From assembly GCF_021044935.1 (NCBI RefSeq), contig NZ_JAJNMP010000003.1, positions 248,001-312,000 on the forward strand: a stretch of DNA of 64,000 bases. Reading direction: 5' to 3'. The stretch comes from Agromyces cavernae (lineage in GTDB: Bacteria; Actinomycetota; Actinomycetes; Actinomycetales; Microbacteriaceae). The position numbers and the translations under genes were made by a program. Below are positions 1 through 8,735 of this stretch, in pieces; positions within the stretch are counted from its first letter, which is position 1; the number at the start of each line of letters is the position of its first letter. A model generated the notes under the pieces. It did no database searches. It was not told the DNA's origin and worked only from the letters and a program-made list of their open reading frames with translations.

Positions 1-944
1 TCGTGTCGGGCGTGAACCCGACCGACTGGAAGGCACGCGCCGGGTCGCACGCCGGCAGGCCGACGCCGTTCCCCGAGGTCGTCCCGAACCAGGACGGCGC
101 GGGCGTCATCGACGCCCTCGGCGCCGGCGTGACCGGCTTCGAGGTCGGCGATCGCGTCTGGGTGTTCCTCGCCGCGCACGAGCGGCCCACCGGCACGGCG
201 CAGGAGTTCACGGTGCTGCCGACCTCACGGGTCGTGCACCTGCCGGATGCCGCGGGCTTCGCCCTCGGGGCATCCCTCGGCGTGCCTGCCATGACCGCGC
301 ACCGGGCTCTCACCGTGCACGAGGACGGACCCGCGAGCCTGGCACCGGGAGCGCTCGACGGCCGCACCGTGCTCGTCGCGGGCGGAGCCGGCGCCGTCGG
401 CCACGCGGCGATCCAGCTCGCGCGATGGTCGGGCGCGCGCGTCATCACCACCGTGAGTTCACCCGAGAAAGCCGCCCTCGCCACCGCGGCGGGCGCGCAC
501 CACGTCGTGAACTACCGAGCGGATGACCCGGCGAAGGCGATCCGCGCGATCGCACCCGACGGCGTCGACCAGGTCGTCGAGGTCTCCCCCGCCCGCAACG
601 CCGAGCTCAACGCCCGCGTCATCGCGAACCACGGCTCGATCTCGGTCTACGCCACCGACGGCGGCGCCGAGATGACGCTCGACGTGCGTCGGCACTTCGC
701 GCTCAACGTGCGCTACCAGTTCCTGTTGCTCTACACCGTCGGTGATGCCGCCCTCGCGACGGCCGCAGAGGACATCGTGCGCGCAGTCGACGACGGTGCG
801 CTGCCGGTCGGCGAGCAGGCGGGGCTGCCGCTCACCCGGTTCCCGCTCGAGCGTGCGGCCGAGGCGCATGACGCCGTCGAGGCTGGCACGGTGGGCAAGG
901 TGCTCATCGACGTCGCCGCCGATGCAGCGGGTACGACAGCCTGA
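1..944 (+). CDS. Zinc-type alcohol dehydrogenase / NADPH:quinone reductase, 5' end missing
   Basis: Medium-chain dehydrogenase of the quinone oxidoreductase type, which reduces quinones or enones with NADPH in the cytoplasm. The visible part opens with the family sequence GVNPTDWKARAG, which lies about 25-35 residues inside complete members, so the true start is upstream of the window. The catalytic GroES-like half has GDRVWVF. The Rossmann loop AGGAGAVGHAAIQLA sits near visible residues 126-140. No structural zinc cysteine cluster is present, as in quinone reductases. A weak hairpin follows the stop codon. The exact substrate cannot be read from sequence. Confidence 0.9.
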   Translation, partial: VSGVNPTDWKARAGSHAGRPTPFPEVVPNQDGAGVIDALGAGVTGFEVGDRVWVFLAAHERPTGTAQEFTVLPTSRVVHLPDAAGFALGASLGVPAMTAHRALTVHEDGPASLAPGALDGRTVLVAGGAGAVGHAAIQLARWSGARVITTVSSPEKAALATAAGAHHVVNYRADDPAKAIRAIAPDGVDQVVEVSPARNAELNARVIANHGSISVYATDGGAEMTLDVRRHFALNVRYQFLLLYTVGDAALATAAEDIVRAVDDGALPVGEQAGLPLTRFPLERAAEAHDAVEAGTVGKVLIDVAADAAGTTA

Positions 945-947
945 ACT

Positions 948-973
948 CACAGCACGGCGGCGTTGTGCTTGTG
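948..973 (+). terminator. Weak candidate terminator after the quinone reductase
   Basis: CACAGCAC at 948-955 can pair imperfectly with GTGCTTGTG at 965-973 around a short GC-rich loop. There is no T-run. It lies just after the stop of the first gene and before the start of the next one on the same strand. Confidence 0.25.
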
Positions 974-1029
974 ATCGCGTGAACCCGGCTGCCACGATGG
1001 CGTCACCACCGAAGAGGAAGCAGAGCCGC

Positions 1030-1536
1030 ATGCCCGAGACCCTCGCCAACCGCCCGAGCGCGAATCTCGCCACGCTGCCCGGTGCCGCCGTGCTGTTGCG
1101 GGTGCGAAGGCTGCTCGTGCTCGCGCTGATCATGTCGTTGGTCTACGGCTTCTTCACGCATGTCTCCAAGAGCTACTGCCCCGGTGGCTTCAGCGGCGAC
1201 GGCGGGTTCGTCGACGCCGATGGTCGACCTACGGATGTCGCGCCGAGTTGCATCTCGCTGACCCTCGGGCCCAGTTGGCTCGTCTACGCGGCGATCGGTG
1301 TCGCCGTGTTCATGGCGATCACGCGAGTCCTCAAGCGCGCGGCGACCGAGGCCGACGCGCTCCGAATCCTCGACCGCGCTGCGGCCTTCATCGGCATCTT
1401 GGCCGTGGCCTCGATCGTGATCAGCCACGTGTGGTTCGCGCTGATCCCGATCGACGAGTCGGGCACCGGCGCCTTCCTGTTCCCGTTTCCGTTCGGCGCC
1501 GTCACGGTCGACATCTCACCGATGACGAACGGCTGA
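1030..1536 (+). CDS. Small membrane protein of unknown function
   Basis: A 168-residue protein that I cannot assign to a family. It has three hydrophobic stretches, near residues 24-40 (LLVLALIMSLVYGFF), 79-96 (LVYAAIGVAVFMAI) and 117-135 (AAFIGILAVASIVISHVWF). A loop between the first two holds two cysteines and probably faces outside. The ATG at 1030 is chosen over upstream in-frame starts because GAAGAGGAAG at 1011-1020 can act as ribosome binding site and the longer version would run back into the preceding gene. It converges with the resolvase-like gene. Confidence 0.65.
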   Translation: MPETLANRPSANLATLPGAAVLLRVRRLLVLALIMSLVYGFFTHVSKSYCPGGFSGDGGFVDADGRPTDVAPSCISLTLGPSWLVYAAIGVAVFMAITRVLKRAATEADALRILDRAAAFIGILAVASIVISHVWFALIPIDESGTGAFLFPFPFGAVTVDISPMTNG

Positions 1537-1570
1537 CTCGTCGGCCGGCCCGGCGCGGCGGTCAGTCCGG

Positions 1571-1602
1571 GATCAGTTCGCGATCAGTTCGCGATCAGTC
1601 GC
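1571..1602. repeat. Three tandem copies of an 11-bp repeat
   Basis: GATCAGTTCGC occurs at 1571-1581 and 1582-1592, and a 10-bp version lacking one T follows at 1593-1602. The last copy contains the stop codon of the minus-strand resolvase-like gene (1595-1597). No function is evident; it may be slipped-strand duplication in a convergent intergenic region. Confidence 0.75.
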
Positions 1603-2101
1603 GGGCGTCCTCGAGGTGCGGTGCGCCGTGACTCAGCACCTTCACCACGAGGTTGTGGCGGCGCAGGGCTCGGATCGTACGCGCGACCTCGTCGCTGTCG
1701 CGGCCGAGGGCGCGCTCGTTCGCGACCACGAGCACGTCACCGGCTCGCAGCGTACCGAACAGCCGGCCGAGCCGCTGCTCCCACGGCTCCTGCGCCTCGG
1801 GGGCCGGGTGCTTGAAGTCGAGGATCGCAACGCCGAAGGCGGCCAGATCGCTGCGCTGCTCGGCGACCGTCGGCATGTCGTCGCGCGCGACCACGAGCCC
1901 GACGAGGCGTGCCCCTTCGGGGCGCGCCTTCCACCAGTCACGGTTTCGCTGCAGCTCCTCGAAGCACTCGGGGCAGCCGAGAGCGTGGTGCCCGGGGCTG
2001 TGCCGGGTGCGCGGTTCCTTCGTCGGTGCCGGTGTCGCGGCATCCGTCGTCGCGCCCGCACCGCTCGTCGCGCCCATTGAATCCGATGTCAGCTCGCCCA
2101 T
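1595..2101 (-). CDS. Resolvase-like domain protein lacking the catalytic serine
   Basis: A 168-residue protein. After about 35 low-complexity residues comes a short Cys-pair segment (GCPECFEELQRNRDWW) and then a domain patterned like the N-terminal catalytic domain of serine recombinases, with GLVVARDDMPTVAEQ in place of the usual YARVS..Q and LRAGDVLVVANERALGRDSDEV in place of the LDRLGRS helix. The serine nucleophile position is replaced and there is no DNA-binding tail, so strand exchange is unlikely. The start at 2101 has AAGGGG about 9 bases upstream. It is divergent from the glycosyltransferase. Role unknown; the family resemblance is by eye. Confidence 0.6.
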   Translation of the reverse strand: MGELTSDSMGATSGAGATTDAATPAPTKEPRTRHSPGHHALGCPECFEELQRNRDWWKARPEGARLVGLVVARDDMPTVAEQRSDLAAFGVAILDFKHPAPEAQEPWEQRLGRLFGTLRAGDVLVVANERALGRDSDEVARTIRALRRHNLVVKVLSHGAPHLEDARD

Positions 2102-2162
2102 GCCGTGCCCCTTCGTGTCCGCCTTCCATCCTCCCCCCGATCGGGGCGAGCCGCGACCTGCG

Positions 2163-2168
2163 TACCAT
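2163..2168 (+). promoter_or_regulatory. -10 element TACCAT for a leaderless transcript
   Basis: TACCAT is followed by exactly six bases and then the ATG at 2175, so the predicted transcription start is the A of the start codon. No Shine-Dalgarno sequence precedes this ATG. The same TANNNT-N6-start geometry recurs at four other genes in the window. Confidence 0.55.
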
Positions 2169-2174
2169 GGCCCC

Positions 2175-3458
2175 ATGGACGACGACGAGTCGCCGCGCAC
2201 CACCGACGCCAGGCCCGAGGGGGCGACTGCCCCTCGGACCTACCTCTTCACGCTCACGAACGCCGGCGGAACGGTGCCGCCCGAGATGGGGGTCGTGCGC
2301 CGCCTCGTGGAACGCGGGCATCGAGCGACGGTCGTCGCCGACGAGTCGATCGCCGATCAGGTGCGGCGCAGCGGCGCCGTGCACCTGCCGGCGACACCGA
2401 ACCCCGCCCCCGAGCTCCGCGACTGGGAGCTCAGGTCGCCGATGAGCATCGCGCGTGCGACGACCGACTCGCTGATGACGGCGCCGGCGCCCGGGCAGGC
2501 TGCAGACACGATCGCGGCGATCGACGCGATCCGGCCCGACCTCGTGGTCGCGTCGTCGCTTGCGCTCGGCGCCATGATCGGGGCCGAGGCGCGCAGGGTT
2601 CCGTTCGACATCCTGATTCCGAACGCGTATCCGCTGCCCGCGAAGGGCATGCCGCCGTTCGGCACCGGGATGTCGCCGGCGCGGGGGCCACTCGGCAGGG
2701 CGCGCGATCGGCTCGCACGCGGGGCGAGCACCCGGCTGATCGACCGCTTCGCGCTCGCGAAGACCAACGCCCTGCGGGCCGAGCACGGACTCGTGCCGAT
2801 CGCGCACACCTGGGACCAGATGGGTCGTGCGAGACGACAGCTGGTGCTCACCTCGTCGGCGTTCGACTTCCCCGCCGAGCTGCCCGCGAACGCCCGCTAC
2901 GTCGGTCCGATCCTCGACGACCCGGCCTGGGCGGTCGGCGAGGCCTGGACGTCGCGACGCGGTGACGGGCGGCTGGTCCTGGTGGCGATGTCGTCGACGT
3001 TCCAGGACCACGTCGACTGCCTGCAGCGCATCACCGACGCCGTCGGAAGCCTTCCCGTGCACGGCCTCGTCACGACCGGCCCGGCGGTCGAGCCGGGCGC
3101 GATCCACGCTCCCGCGAACGTCGCCGTCGTGGCATCCGCACCGCATCGCCTCGTGCTGCCGCACGCCGACCTCGTCGTCACGCACGGCGGCCACGGCACG
3201 GTCATCAAGGCCCTCGCGGCGGGCGTCCCGCTCGTCGTGCTGCACCACGGCCGCGACCAGGCCGACAACGCCGTGCGGGTCACCGCACGAGGAGCGGGCA
3301 TCGCCGTGCGGCGTACGGCGTCGGCGTCGCGGATCGCGATGGCGATCACCGACGTCCTCGGCGACCCGTCCTATCGAAAGTCGGCGCAGCGAATGGGCGA
3401 GGCGATCACGCGCGACGTCGAGAGCGGCGCGTTGGTCGCGGAGCTCGAAGGCATCTGA
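2175..3458 (+). CDS. MGT-type glycosyltransferase (GT-B, GT1 family)
   Basis: A 427-residue GT-B enzyme related to macrolide and flavonoid glucosyltransferases that use NDP-sugars. The N-terminal half begins YLFTLTNAGGTVPPEMGVVRRLVERGH, the acceptor-side loop with a glycine turn. The C-terminal half carries the donor-binding motif THGGHGTVIKALAAGVPLVVLHHGRDQADNAVRV split over residues about 340-375. The acceptor is unknown: there is no polyketide or terpene cluster beside it, so detoxification or a glycolipid role is possible. It appears to be transcribed without a leader. It converges with the flavin monooxygenase across a hairpin. Confidence 0.88.
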   Translation: MDDDESPRTTDARPEGATAPRTYLFTLTNAGGTVPPEMGVVRRLVERGHRATVVADESIADQVRRSGAVHLPATPNPAPELRDWELRSPMSIARATTDSLMTAPAPGQAADTIAAIDAIRPDLVVASSLALGAMIGAEARRVPFDILIPNAYPLPAKGMPPFGTGMSPARGPLGRARDRLARGASTRLIDRFALAKTNALRAEHGLVPIAHTWDQMGRARRQLVLTSSAFDFPAELPANARYVGPILDDPAWAVGEAWTSRRGDGRLVLVAMSSTFQDHVDCLQRITDAVGSLPVHGLVTTGPAVEPGAIHAPANVAVVASAPHRLVLPHADLVVTHGGHGTVIKALAAGVPLVVLHHGRDQADNAVRVTARGAGIAVRRTASASRIAMAITDVLGDPSYRKSAQRMGEAITRDVESGALVAELEGI

Positions 3459-3540
3459 GCGGGCGGCGCCGTCGAAGCGCTCGTCGGGAGCGCCGGATGA
3501 CATCGGGCAGCATGCTCGCCCTCAGGCGACGGCCCGCTCA
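3456..3540. terminator. Bidirectional terminator between convergent genes
   Basis: TGAGCGGGC at 3456-3464 and GCCGTCG at 3468-3474 pair in order with CGACGGC at 3527-3533 and GCCCGCTCA at 3532-3540, with a short bulge. The loop holds a second perfect stem, GCGCTC/GAGCGC. The arms touch the stop codons of both converging genes. Confidence 0.45.
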
Positions 3541-4823
3541 CCCGTGAGCACCGTGTTCGCCGAAGCGAACGCGTCGAGCAGCCGCTCGGTGTCCTCCATC
3601 TGCTCGTTCCAGATGGCGCGCACGATGTCGATCCGGTCCTCATCCTCCTGCAGCGACGCGAGGTATCGCTCGACACCGGCGAAGCCATCGGCGGATGCCT
3701 CATGCAGCGCGATCATGCGGATCGCGAGCTTGGCCTGCACACCGTACACCGGGATCTGCGGGCCGCGCGGAGCGGCGAGGCCGATGTAGTACAGCTTCTC
3801 GAGCCCCTTCGGCACGATGCCGCCCGCGTACCGCAGGGGGACGCCGCTGCGGCGCTCGAGGAGCGATTCCGACAGGAACGGCAGCGACGCGTTGAACCCT
3901 GTCGCCCACAGGATCGTGTCGTACTCGCGCGCCGTGCCGTCGGCGAAATGCACGGTGTTGCCGTCGAAGCGCGTGATGCCCGGCACGATGCGCACGCGGC
4001 CGTGCTGCACCCAATAGAGCAGCAGGTCATTCACGACCGTGCGGCCCTCGGCGAGCGTGCGGTACTTCGGCTCGGGCATGCCCGGATAGTTGTGCCACTC
4101 CCCGATGGAGACGCGCGCGAGCAGCCGGGCGATGAGGTCCTGCTCATCGGGCGAGAACTGCGACATCCACGGCACCTCCTGCCGCGGCACCCCGAAGTAC
4201 GCCTTGGGCTGGAAATATGTGCCCTCGCGGATCACGATGTCGACCTCGAGACGGTGCTGTGCGGCATCCACCGCCAGGTCGCAGCCCGAGTTGCCCGCGC
4301 CCACGACGAGCACTCGCGTGCCCTCGATGTCGCCCGTGTTGCGGTACGAGCCCGAGTGGATCTGGGTGCCCGTGAACGCGCCGGGCACCGTCGGGACCTT
4401 CTGATCCCAGAGGTGCCCGTTCGCCACGAGCACGCCGTCGTAGTGGATGCGCTCACCCGTGTCGAGCGTGACGGTCCACCCCGCCGAGCCGACCGGGCCG
4501 TTGGCGGCGATCGGCTCTACCGACGACACGGCCGTGTCGAACCGGATGACCTCGTAGAGTCCGTGCACCCGCGCGTACGACTCGAGATACTCACGCACCT
4601 GGTCGCGCCGCGGGAAGTGCGGGTAGTCGGCCGGCATCGGGAAGTCCTCGAAGTGCGTCATGTCGCGCGAGGTGATGAGGTGCAGCGCGTCGTAGTCGGT
4701 GTGCCAATGGCCGCCGACGCGGTCGGTCTTCTCGAAGCAGTCGACCTCGTAGCCGGCCTGCCGCAGCTGCTGCAGGGCCGAGATGCCGGCAGCGCCGGCG
4801 CCGATCACGCAGTAACGGGTCAT
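3522..4823 (-). CDS. Flavin-containing monooxygenase (FMO/BVMO-like)
   Basis: A 433-residue FAD- and NADPH-dependent oxygenase. It has the FAD-binding GAGAAG at residues 8-13, the FMO fingerprint FTGTQIHSGSYR near residue 150, and a second Rossmann motif VVGAGNSGCD for NADPH. These enzymes oxidise soft nucleophiles (N or S) or insert oxygen next to ketones. It is the last gene of a run that includes an amino-acid type ABC importer and two dehydrogenases, so its substrate is probably the imported compound or a product of it. The start at 4823 has AAAGGA upstream. Confidence 0.88.
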   Translation of the reverse strand: MTRYCVIGAGAAGISALQQLRQAGYEVDCFEKTDRVGGHWHTDYDALHLITSRDMTHFEDFPMPADYPHFPRRDQVREYLESYARVHGLYEVIRFDTAVSSVEPIAANGPVGSAGWTVTLDTGERIHYDGVLVANGHLWDQKVPTVPGAFTGTQIHSGSYRNTGDIEGTRVLVVGAGNSGCDLAVDAAQHRLEVDIVIREGTYFQPKAYFGVPRQEVPWMSQFSPDEQDLIARLLARVSIGEWHNYPGMPEPKYRTLAEGRTVVNDLLLYWVQHGRVRIVPGITRFDGNTVHFADGTAREYDTILWATGFNASLPFLSESLLERRSGVPLRYAGGIVPKGLEKLYYIGLAAPRGPQIPVYGVQAKLAIRMIALHEASADGFAGVERYLASLQEDEDRIDIVRAIWNEQMEDTERLLDAFASANTVLTGERAVA

Positions 4824-4860
4824 GTTGGTAGATCCTTTCGGTGGGTCTGGTGAAGCGAAG

Positions 4861-5505
4861 TCAGACGGCGCCGCGTGCGAGGCGGTGCTCGACCCACACC
4901 GAGAACCAGGTGGCGGGCACCGCGATGGCGGCGTAGACGAGTCCCGTGACCGTGTAGACCGCGAGGTACTGGAACGTGATCGTCGCGACCTGGTAGGCCT
5001 GGCTCATCAGCTCGTTCACCGAGATCGAGTACGCGAGCGACGTGGCTTGGAACGACATGATCGCGAGGCCCATGAGGGCGGGGATCGACGAGCGCAGGCC
5101 CTGCGGCAGCACGATGCGCACGAACGACGTCATGCGCGACAGCCCGAGCGCCGAGGCTGCCTCGCGCTGTCCGGCGGGCACCGATTGGATGCCCGCGCGG
5201 ATCATCTCCGACGAGTATGCGGCGGCCGTGAACGTGAGGCCGATCACCGCCGCCCAGAAGTTCTCGAACAGCACGCCGAGCGCCGGCAGTCCGAAGTACA
5301 CGATGTAGAGCACGACCAGTGCGGGGATGCCGCGCCCGACCTCGACCGCGACGAGCGCCGGCCACTTGAGCCACGGCCGCCTCGAGGAGACGCCGAGCGC
5401 GAAGACGAGGCCGATGACATACCCGAACACGACCGACAGCGCGGTCAGCTGGAGGCTGACGACCAGCCCCTGGCCCAGTCGGGGCAGGTACTCGACGAGA
5501 TCCAT
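4861..5505 (-). CDS. Polar amino-acid type ABC transporter permease
   Basis: A 214-residue inner-membrane permease of the HisM/HisQ type. The EAA loop that contacts the ATPase is visible as REAASALGLSRMTSFVRIVLPQ near residues 120-140. Several hydrophobic helices flank it. The start at 5505 shares one base with the stop of the upstream permease gene (TGATG), giving tight translational coupling. It works with the second permease, the ATPase and the lipoprotein encoded upstream. Confidence 0.93.
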   Translation of the reverse strand: MDLVEYLPRLGQGLVVSLQLTALSVVFGYVIGLVFALGVSSRRPWLKWPALVAVEVGRGIPALVVLYIVYFGLPALGVLFENFWAAVIGLTFTAAAYSSEMIRAGIQSVPAGQREAASALGLSRMTSFVRIVLPQGLRSSIPALMGLAIMSFQATSLAYSISVNELMSQAYQVATITFQYLAVYTVTGLVYAAIAVPATWFSVWVEHRLARGAV

Positions 5506-6146
5506 CAGTGGGTCCTCCTCAGGCGGGTGTCGAGGCGCCGGGCGGTGATCGCCACGGGGATGCTGATGACGAGGTAGACGGCCGCGGCGATGAAGAACGG
5601 CACGATCCCGGCCGTCGTCGGGTTCTGGCGGGCGAACATCGTGGCGTTGAAGACCATGTCGGCGACGCCGATCGTCGAGGCGATCGACGAGTCCTTCAGG
5701 AGCGACAGCAGGTAGGTCGCGATCGACGGCAGCGAGGTGCGCAGCGCCTGCGGCGCGAGCACGCGGGTGATGGTCACCGTGCGTCCGAGACCGAGTGCGG
5801 CGGATGCCTCGGCCTGGCCGCTCGGCAGCGTCGCGAAGCCGCCGCGGTAGATCTCGGCGAGGTACGCACTCGAGATGATCCCGAGCCCCCACACGGCCGC
5901 CGACAGCGAGTCGAGCCGGAACGCACCGATCGTGATGCCGAAGTAGAGCAGGAACAGCCAGACGATGGGCGGCACGCCGCGGATGAGGTCGACCGCGAAC
6001 CGGCACGCCAGGCGCACGGCGCGGGTGCGCGAGCGAAGGCCGAGCATGAGCGGGATGCCGCCGATGAGGCCGATCGTGAACGCCAGCACGGTCACGAGCA
6101 GCGTCATCGGGAGGCCGAGCAGCACGATGAGCAGTGCGTCGCCCAT
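5505..6146 (-). CDS. Polar amino-acid type ABC transporter permease
   Basis: A 213-residue permease, the partner of the next gene in a heterodimeric importer channel. The N-terminus MGDALLIVLLGLPMTLLVTVLAF forms the first membrane helix. The EAA loop reads AEASAALGLGRTVTITRVLAPQALR. The start at 6146 lies one base after the ATPase stop codon. Longer in-frame readings would overlap the ATPase gene and are rejected. Confidence 0.93.
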   Translation of the reverse strand: MGDALLIVLLGLPMTLLVTVLAFTIGLIGGIPLMLGLRSRTRAVRLACRFAVDLIRGVPPIVWLFLLYFGITIGAFRLDSLSAAVWGLGIISSAYLAEIYRGGFATLPSGQAEASAALGLGRTVTITRVLAPQALRTSLPSIATYLLSLLKDSSIASTIGVADMVFNATMFARQNPTTAGIVPFFIAAAVYLVISIPVAITARRLDTRLRRTH

Positions 6147-6147
6147 G

Positions 6148-6933
6148 TCAGCGCTCCAGCACCGCGCTGAGGAACCTGCGCGTCCGGTCTTCGCCCGGGT
6201 TCGCCATGATCTCGGCCGGGTCGCCCTCCTCGATGATGCGCCCGTCGGCCATGACGACGAGGTGGTCGGAGACATCACGCGCGAACTGCATCTCATGGGT
6301 GACGACGATCATCGTCATGCCCGCGTCGGCGAGTTCGCGCATCACGGTCAGCACCTCGACGCCGACCTCGGGGTCGAGCGCGCTCGTGGGCTCGTCGAAG
6401 AGCATCACGCGCGGGTTCAGCGCGAGCGCCCGAACGATGGCGATGCGCTGCTGCTGTCCGCCCGAGCACTTGCCCGGGTGCTGGTCCGCCTTCTCGGCGA
6501 GCCCCACGCGCTCGAGCAGCACGCGGGCGCGCGCCTCGGCCTCCTCGCGGCTGCGGCCGAGGATCCGCTCCTGCGGGAAGGCGACGTTCCGCAGCACCGT
6601 GAAGTGCGGGAACAGGTTGAACGACTGGAACACCATGCCCACCTGCCGGCGCAGGGCGAGGAGATCCTTGTCCTTCACACGCTCGCCGGCTCGGATCGTC
6701 TGCGAGCCGACCGTGATGCTGCCGCCGTCGGGCGTCTCGAGCAGGTTCACGCAGCGCAGCAGCGTGCTCTTGCCCGAGCCCGACGGGCCGATGAGTGCGG
6801 TGACGCTGCCGGGCTTCACGCGCATCGAGATGTCGTCGAGCACGAGGTTGTCGCCGAACCGCTTGGACAGGTTCGAGATGTCGACGCCGGCGATCGCGAG
6901 CTCGTTCGCCTCGGTGATGAGTGGGACGTTCAC
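6148..6933 (-). CDS. Amino-acid ABC transporter ATP-binding protein
   Basis: A 261-residue ATPase of the GlnQ/HisP type. It has Walker [10 protein letters not shown], a signature motif CSGGQQQR (Cys instead of the usual Leu in the first position), Walker [13 protein letters not shown], and a switch histidine in IVVTHEM. The GTG start at 6933 is preceded by GAGGAG with six bases of spacing. The longer reading frame to 7110 overlaps the binding-protein gene and is not used. It energises uptake through the two permeases. Confidence 0.94.
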   Translation of the reverse strand: MNVPLITEANELAIAGVDISNLSKRFGDNLVLDDISMRVKPGSVTALIGPSGSGKSTLLRCVNLLETPDGGSITVGSQTIRAGERVKDKDLLALRRQVGMVFQSFNLFPHFTVLRNVAFPQERILGRSREEAEARARVLLERVGLAEKADQHPGKCSGGQQQRIAIVRALALNPRVMLFDEPTSALDPEVGVEVLTVMRELADAGMTMIVVTHEMQFARDVSDHLVVMADGRIIEEGDPAEIMANPGEDRTRRFLSAVLER

Positions 6934-7045
6934 GGGGGGCTCCTCAGCGGCTTGGCTGGTCAGGGGGCAGATGGGGTGCCGGGCTCGGCTCTGGTGTCGA
7001 GCCCCGGCGGGCGCCGGCCGCGGGCAGGCCGGCGCCCCGACGGGA

Positions 7046-7915
7046 TCAGAACTCGGTCGACGACTCGTCGGCGGGCACGAGCAGGTCGACCGGCAGGTCG
7101 TAGTCCGCAAGCAGGTCGGCGAGCGTGCCGTCCTCGCGGTACTCGTCGATCAGCGCGCTGATCGCAGCGATGAGCTCGGTGTTCTCCTTGGCGATGGGGA
7201 ACGCGATGCGCGGCATCTCGGTCGTGATCGCCACGCGGTCGTCGACCTCGGCCGGCTCGACCGTGAACTCGGTGTCCGCGTACGCCGCGACCGCCACGGC
7301 GTAGCCGTCGAGCGCGGCCTGGATGCGACCGTTCTGCAGGTCCTGCTTCATCTCGATCGTGCCCGGGTACGACTTGAAGTGGTCGCCGAGGACCGCGCCC
7401 ATGTCGGCCTCCCACGAGAACCCGGCGCCGCTGCCGACGTCGCCGATCGTCTCGAGCTCCTCGACGGTCGAGGCGCCGTCGGCTGAGATGATGCCCATCG
7501 TGTCGTAGAAGGTCGCGGTCGTGAATCCGACCTGCTCTGCACGGGCCTCGGTCACGTACCATCCGCCGGCGATCAGGTCGGTCTTCTTCTGCTCGCTGAT
7601 CATCGGGATGCCGTTCCCGTACGTGATCGGCACGAATGCGACGCCCAGGCACTCGGCCTCGGCGATCTGCTTGATGAGGTCGATCTCGAGCCCCGAGGCA
7701 TCCGTGCCCTCGGTCTTCGTGTACGGCAGGTTCTCGGGGACACCGATGGTGAGGACGCCGTCGGTGTACGTCGTGAGGCCCTCGTGGGCGGGCGTGCAGT
7801 CCTCGGCGACCGTCGAGCCGGCGGTCGAGGCGGCACAGCCGGCGAGGGCGACGGTTGCGAGCCCGAGAGCTGCCGCGGCCGAGATGGTGCGGATGGTGGT
7901 GCGCGTTGCGGTCAT
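7046..7915 (-). CDS. Amino-acid ABC transporter substrate-binding lipoprotein
   Basis: A 289-residue periplasmic-type binding protein (SBP_bac_3 fold), lipid-anchored outside the membrane. The signal peptide ends in the lipobox LAGC near residue 27. The mature protein has [16 protein letters not shown] and the hinge region [16 protein letters not shown] typical of polar amino-acid receptors. Ligand unknown. GGAG lies upstream of the ATG. It precedes the ATPase gene by about 110 bases, which gives room for separate translation or processing of the abundant receptor message. Confidence 0.92.
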   Translation of the reverse strand: MTATRTTIRTISAAAALGLATVALAGCAASTAGSTVAEDCTPAHEGLTTYTDGVLTIGVPENLPYTKTEGTDASGLEIDLIKQIAEAECLGVAFVPITYGNGIPMISEQKKTDLIAGGWYVTEARAEQVGFTTATFYDTMGIISADGASTVEELETIGDVGSGAGFSWEADMGAVLGDHFKSYPGTIEMKQDLQNGRIQAALDGYAVAVAAYADTEFTVEPAEVDDRVAITTEMPRIAFPIAKENTELIAAISALIDEYREDGTLADLLADYDLPVDLLVPADESSTEF

Positions 7916-8003
7916 GCGTGACTCCTTCGATTGGGAATGGCAGGGCGATTCGTGGGTGCGGATCGAGATCGGTTGCGGGGAACTGATGGCGCGGTCGGCC
8001 GCC

Positions 8004-8735
8004 TCAGACTGCGGTGAGTCCGCCGTCGATGGTGACGACCGAGCCGGTGACGAACGACGACGAGGGCGAGAGCAGGTAGGCGATGAGTGGGGAGATCTCC
8101 TCGGCCTGCGCGCGGCGGCCGAGCGGCGCGCCGCTCGAGGAGCCGCCCGCGGGCTCGTCGTCGTTCATGGGCGTGGCGACGCCGCCGGGGGTGATGGCGT
8201 TGACGCGGACGCGGGGGGCGTACTCGACGGCGGCCACGCGGGTCAGCGCGAGCACCGCCGCCTTGGAGGCGGAGTAGGCGGCATAGCCGGCCGAGCCGAC
8301 CAGCGCCGCAGTGGACGAGACGTTGACGATCGCGCCGCCGCCCGAAGCGGACATGAGCGGCGCGAGGGTGCGGATGCCGAGGAACGTGCCGTGCACGTTC
8401 ACGCGCTCGTGCAGCGTCCACGCGTCGACGGTGGTGTCGGCGATCGAGGCGTGGCGCAGGATGCCCGCGTTGTTCACGAGCCCGCGGAGAGGGACACCGT
8501 CTGCGGTGATGCGATCGGCGAGGCCCGCCCACGCACGCTCGTCGGCGACGTCGAGCGGGTGGAAGACGGCGTCGACGCCTGAAGCGCGCAGCACGGCGGC
8601 CGTGCGCTCGCCCTCGTCGACGAGCACGTCGGTGAGGATGACACGGGTGCCGGGGCGTCCGAGGTGCGCGGCATGCGCGGCGCCCTGGCCGCGAGCCCCG
8701 CCGGTCACCACGACGCAGGTCGAAGCGGCCATCAT
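8004..8735 (-). CDS. SDR-family oxidoreductase
   Basis: A 243-residue classical short-chain dehydrogenase. It has the cofactor loop TGGARGQG at residues 11-18, NNAG near residue 85, a catalytic Ser in NVSST, and the active-site YSASK. A C-terminal GSVVTIDGG closes the fold. The loop composition suggests NAD(H). Its ATG overlaps the stop of the upstream SDR gene by four bases (ATGA), so the two dehydrogenases are co-translated and probably act in sequence on one substrate. Confidence 0.9.
   Translation of the reverse strand: MMAASTCVVVTGGARGQGAAHAAHLGRPGTRVILTDVLVDEGERTAAVLRASGVDAVFHPLDVADERAWAGLADRITADGVPLRGLVNNAGILRHASIADTTVDAWTLHERVNVHGTFLGIRTLAPLMSASGGGAIVNVSSTAALVGSAGYAAYSASKAAVLALTRVAAVEYAPRVRVNAITPGGVATPMNDDEPAGGSSSGAPLGRRAQAEEISPLIAYLLSPSSSFVTGSVVTIDGGLTAV

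Noticed and set aside
1571..1602. CRISPR or iteron array
   Set aside because: Only three tandem 11-bp copies with no spacers, at the end of a gene.
1595..2101. Site-specific recombinase of a mobile element
   Set aside because: No catalytic serine, no DNA-binding domain, and no inverted repeats or att-like duplications around it.
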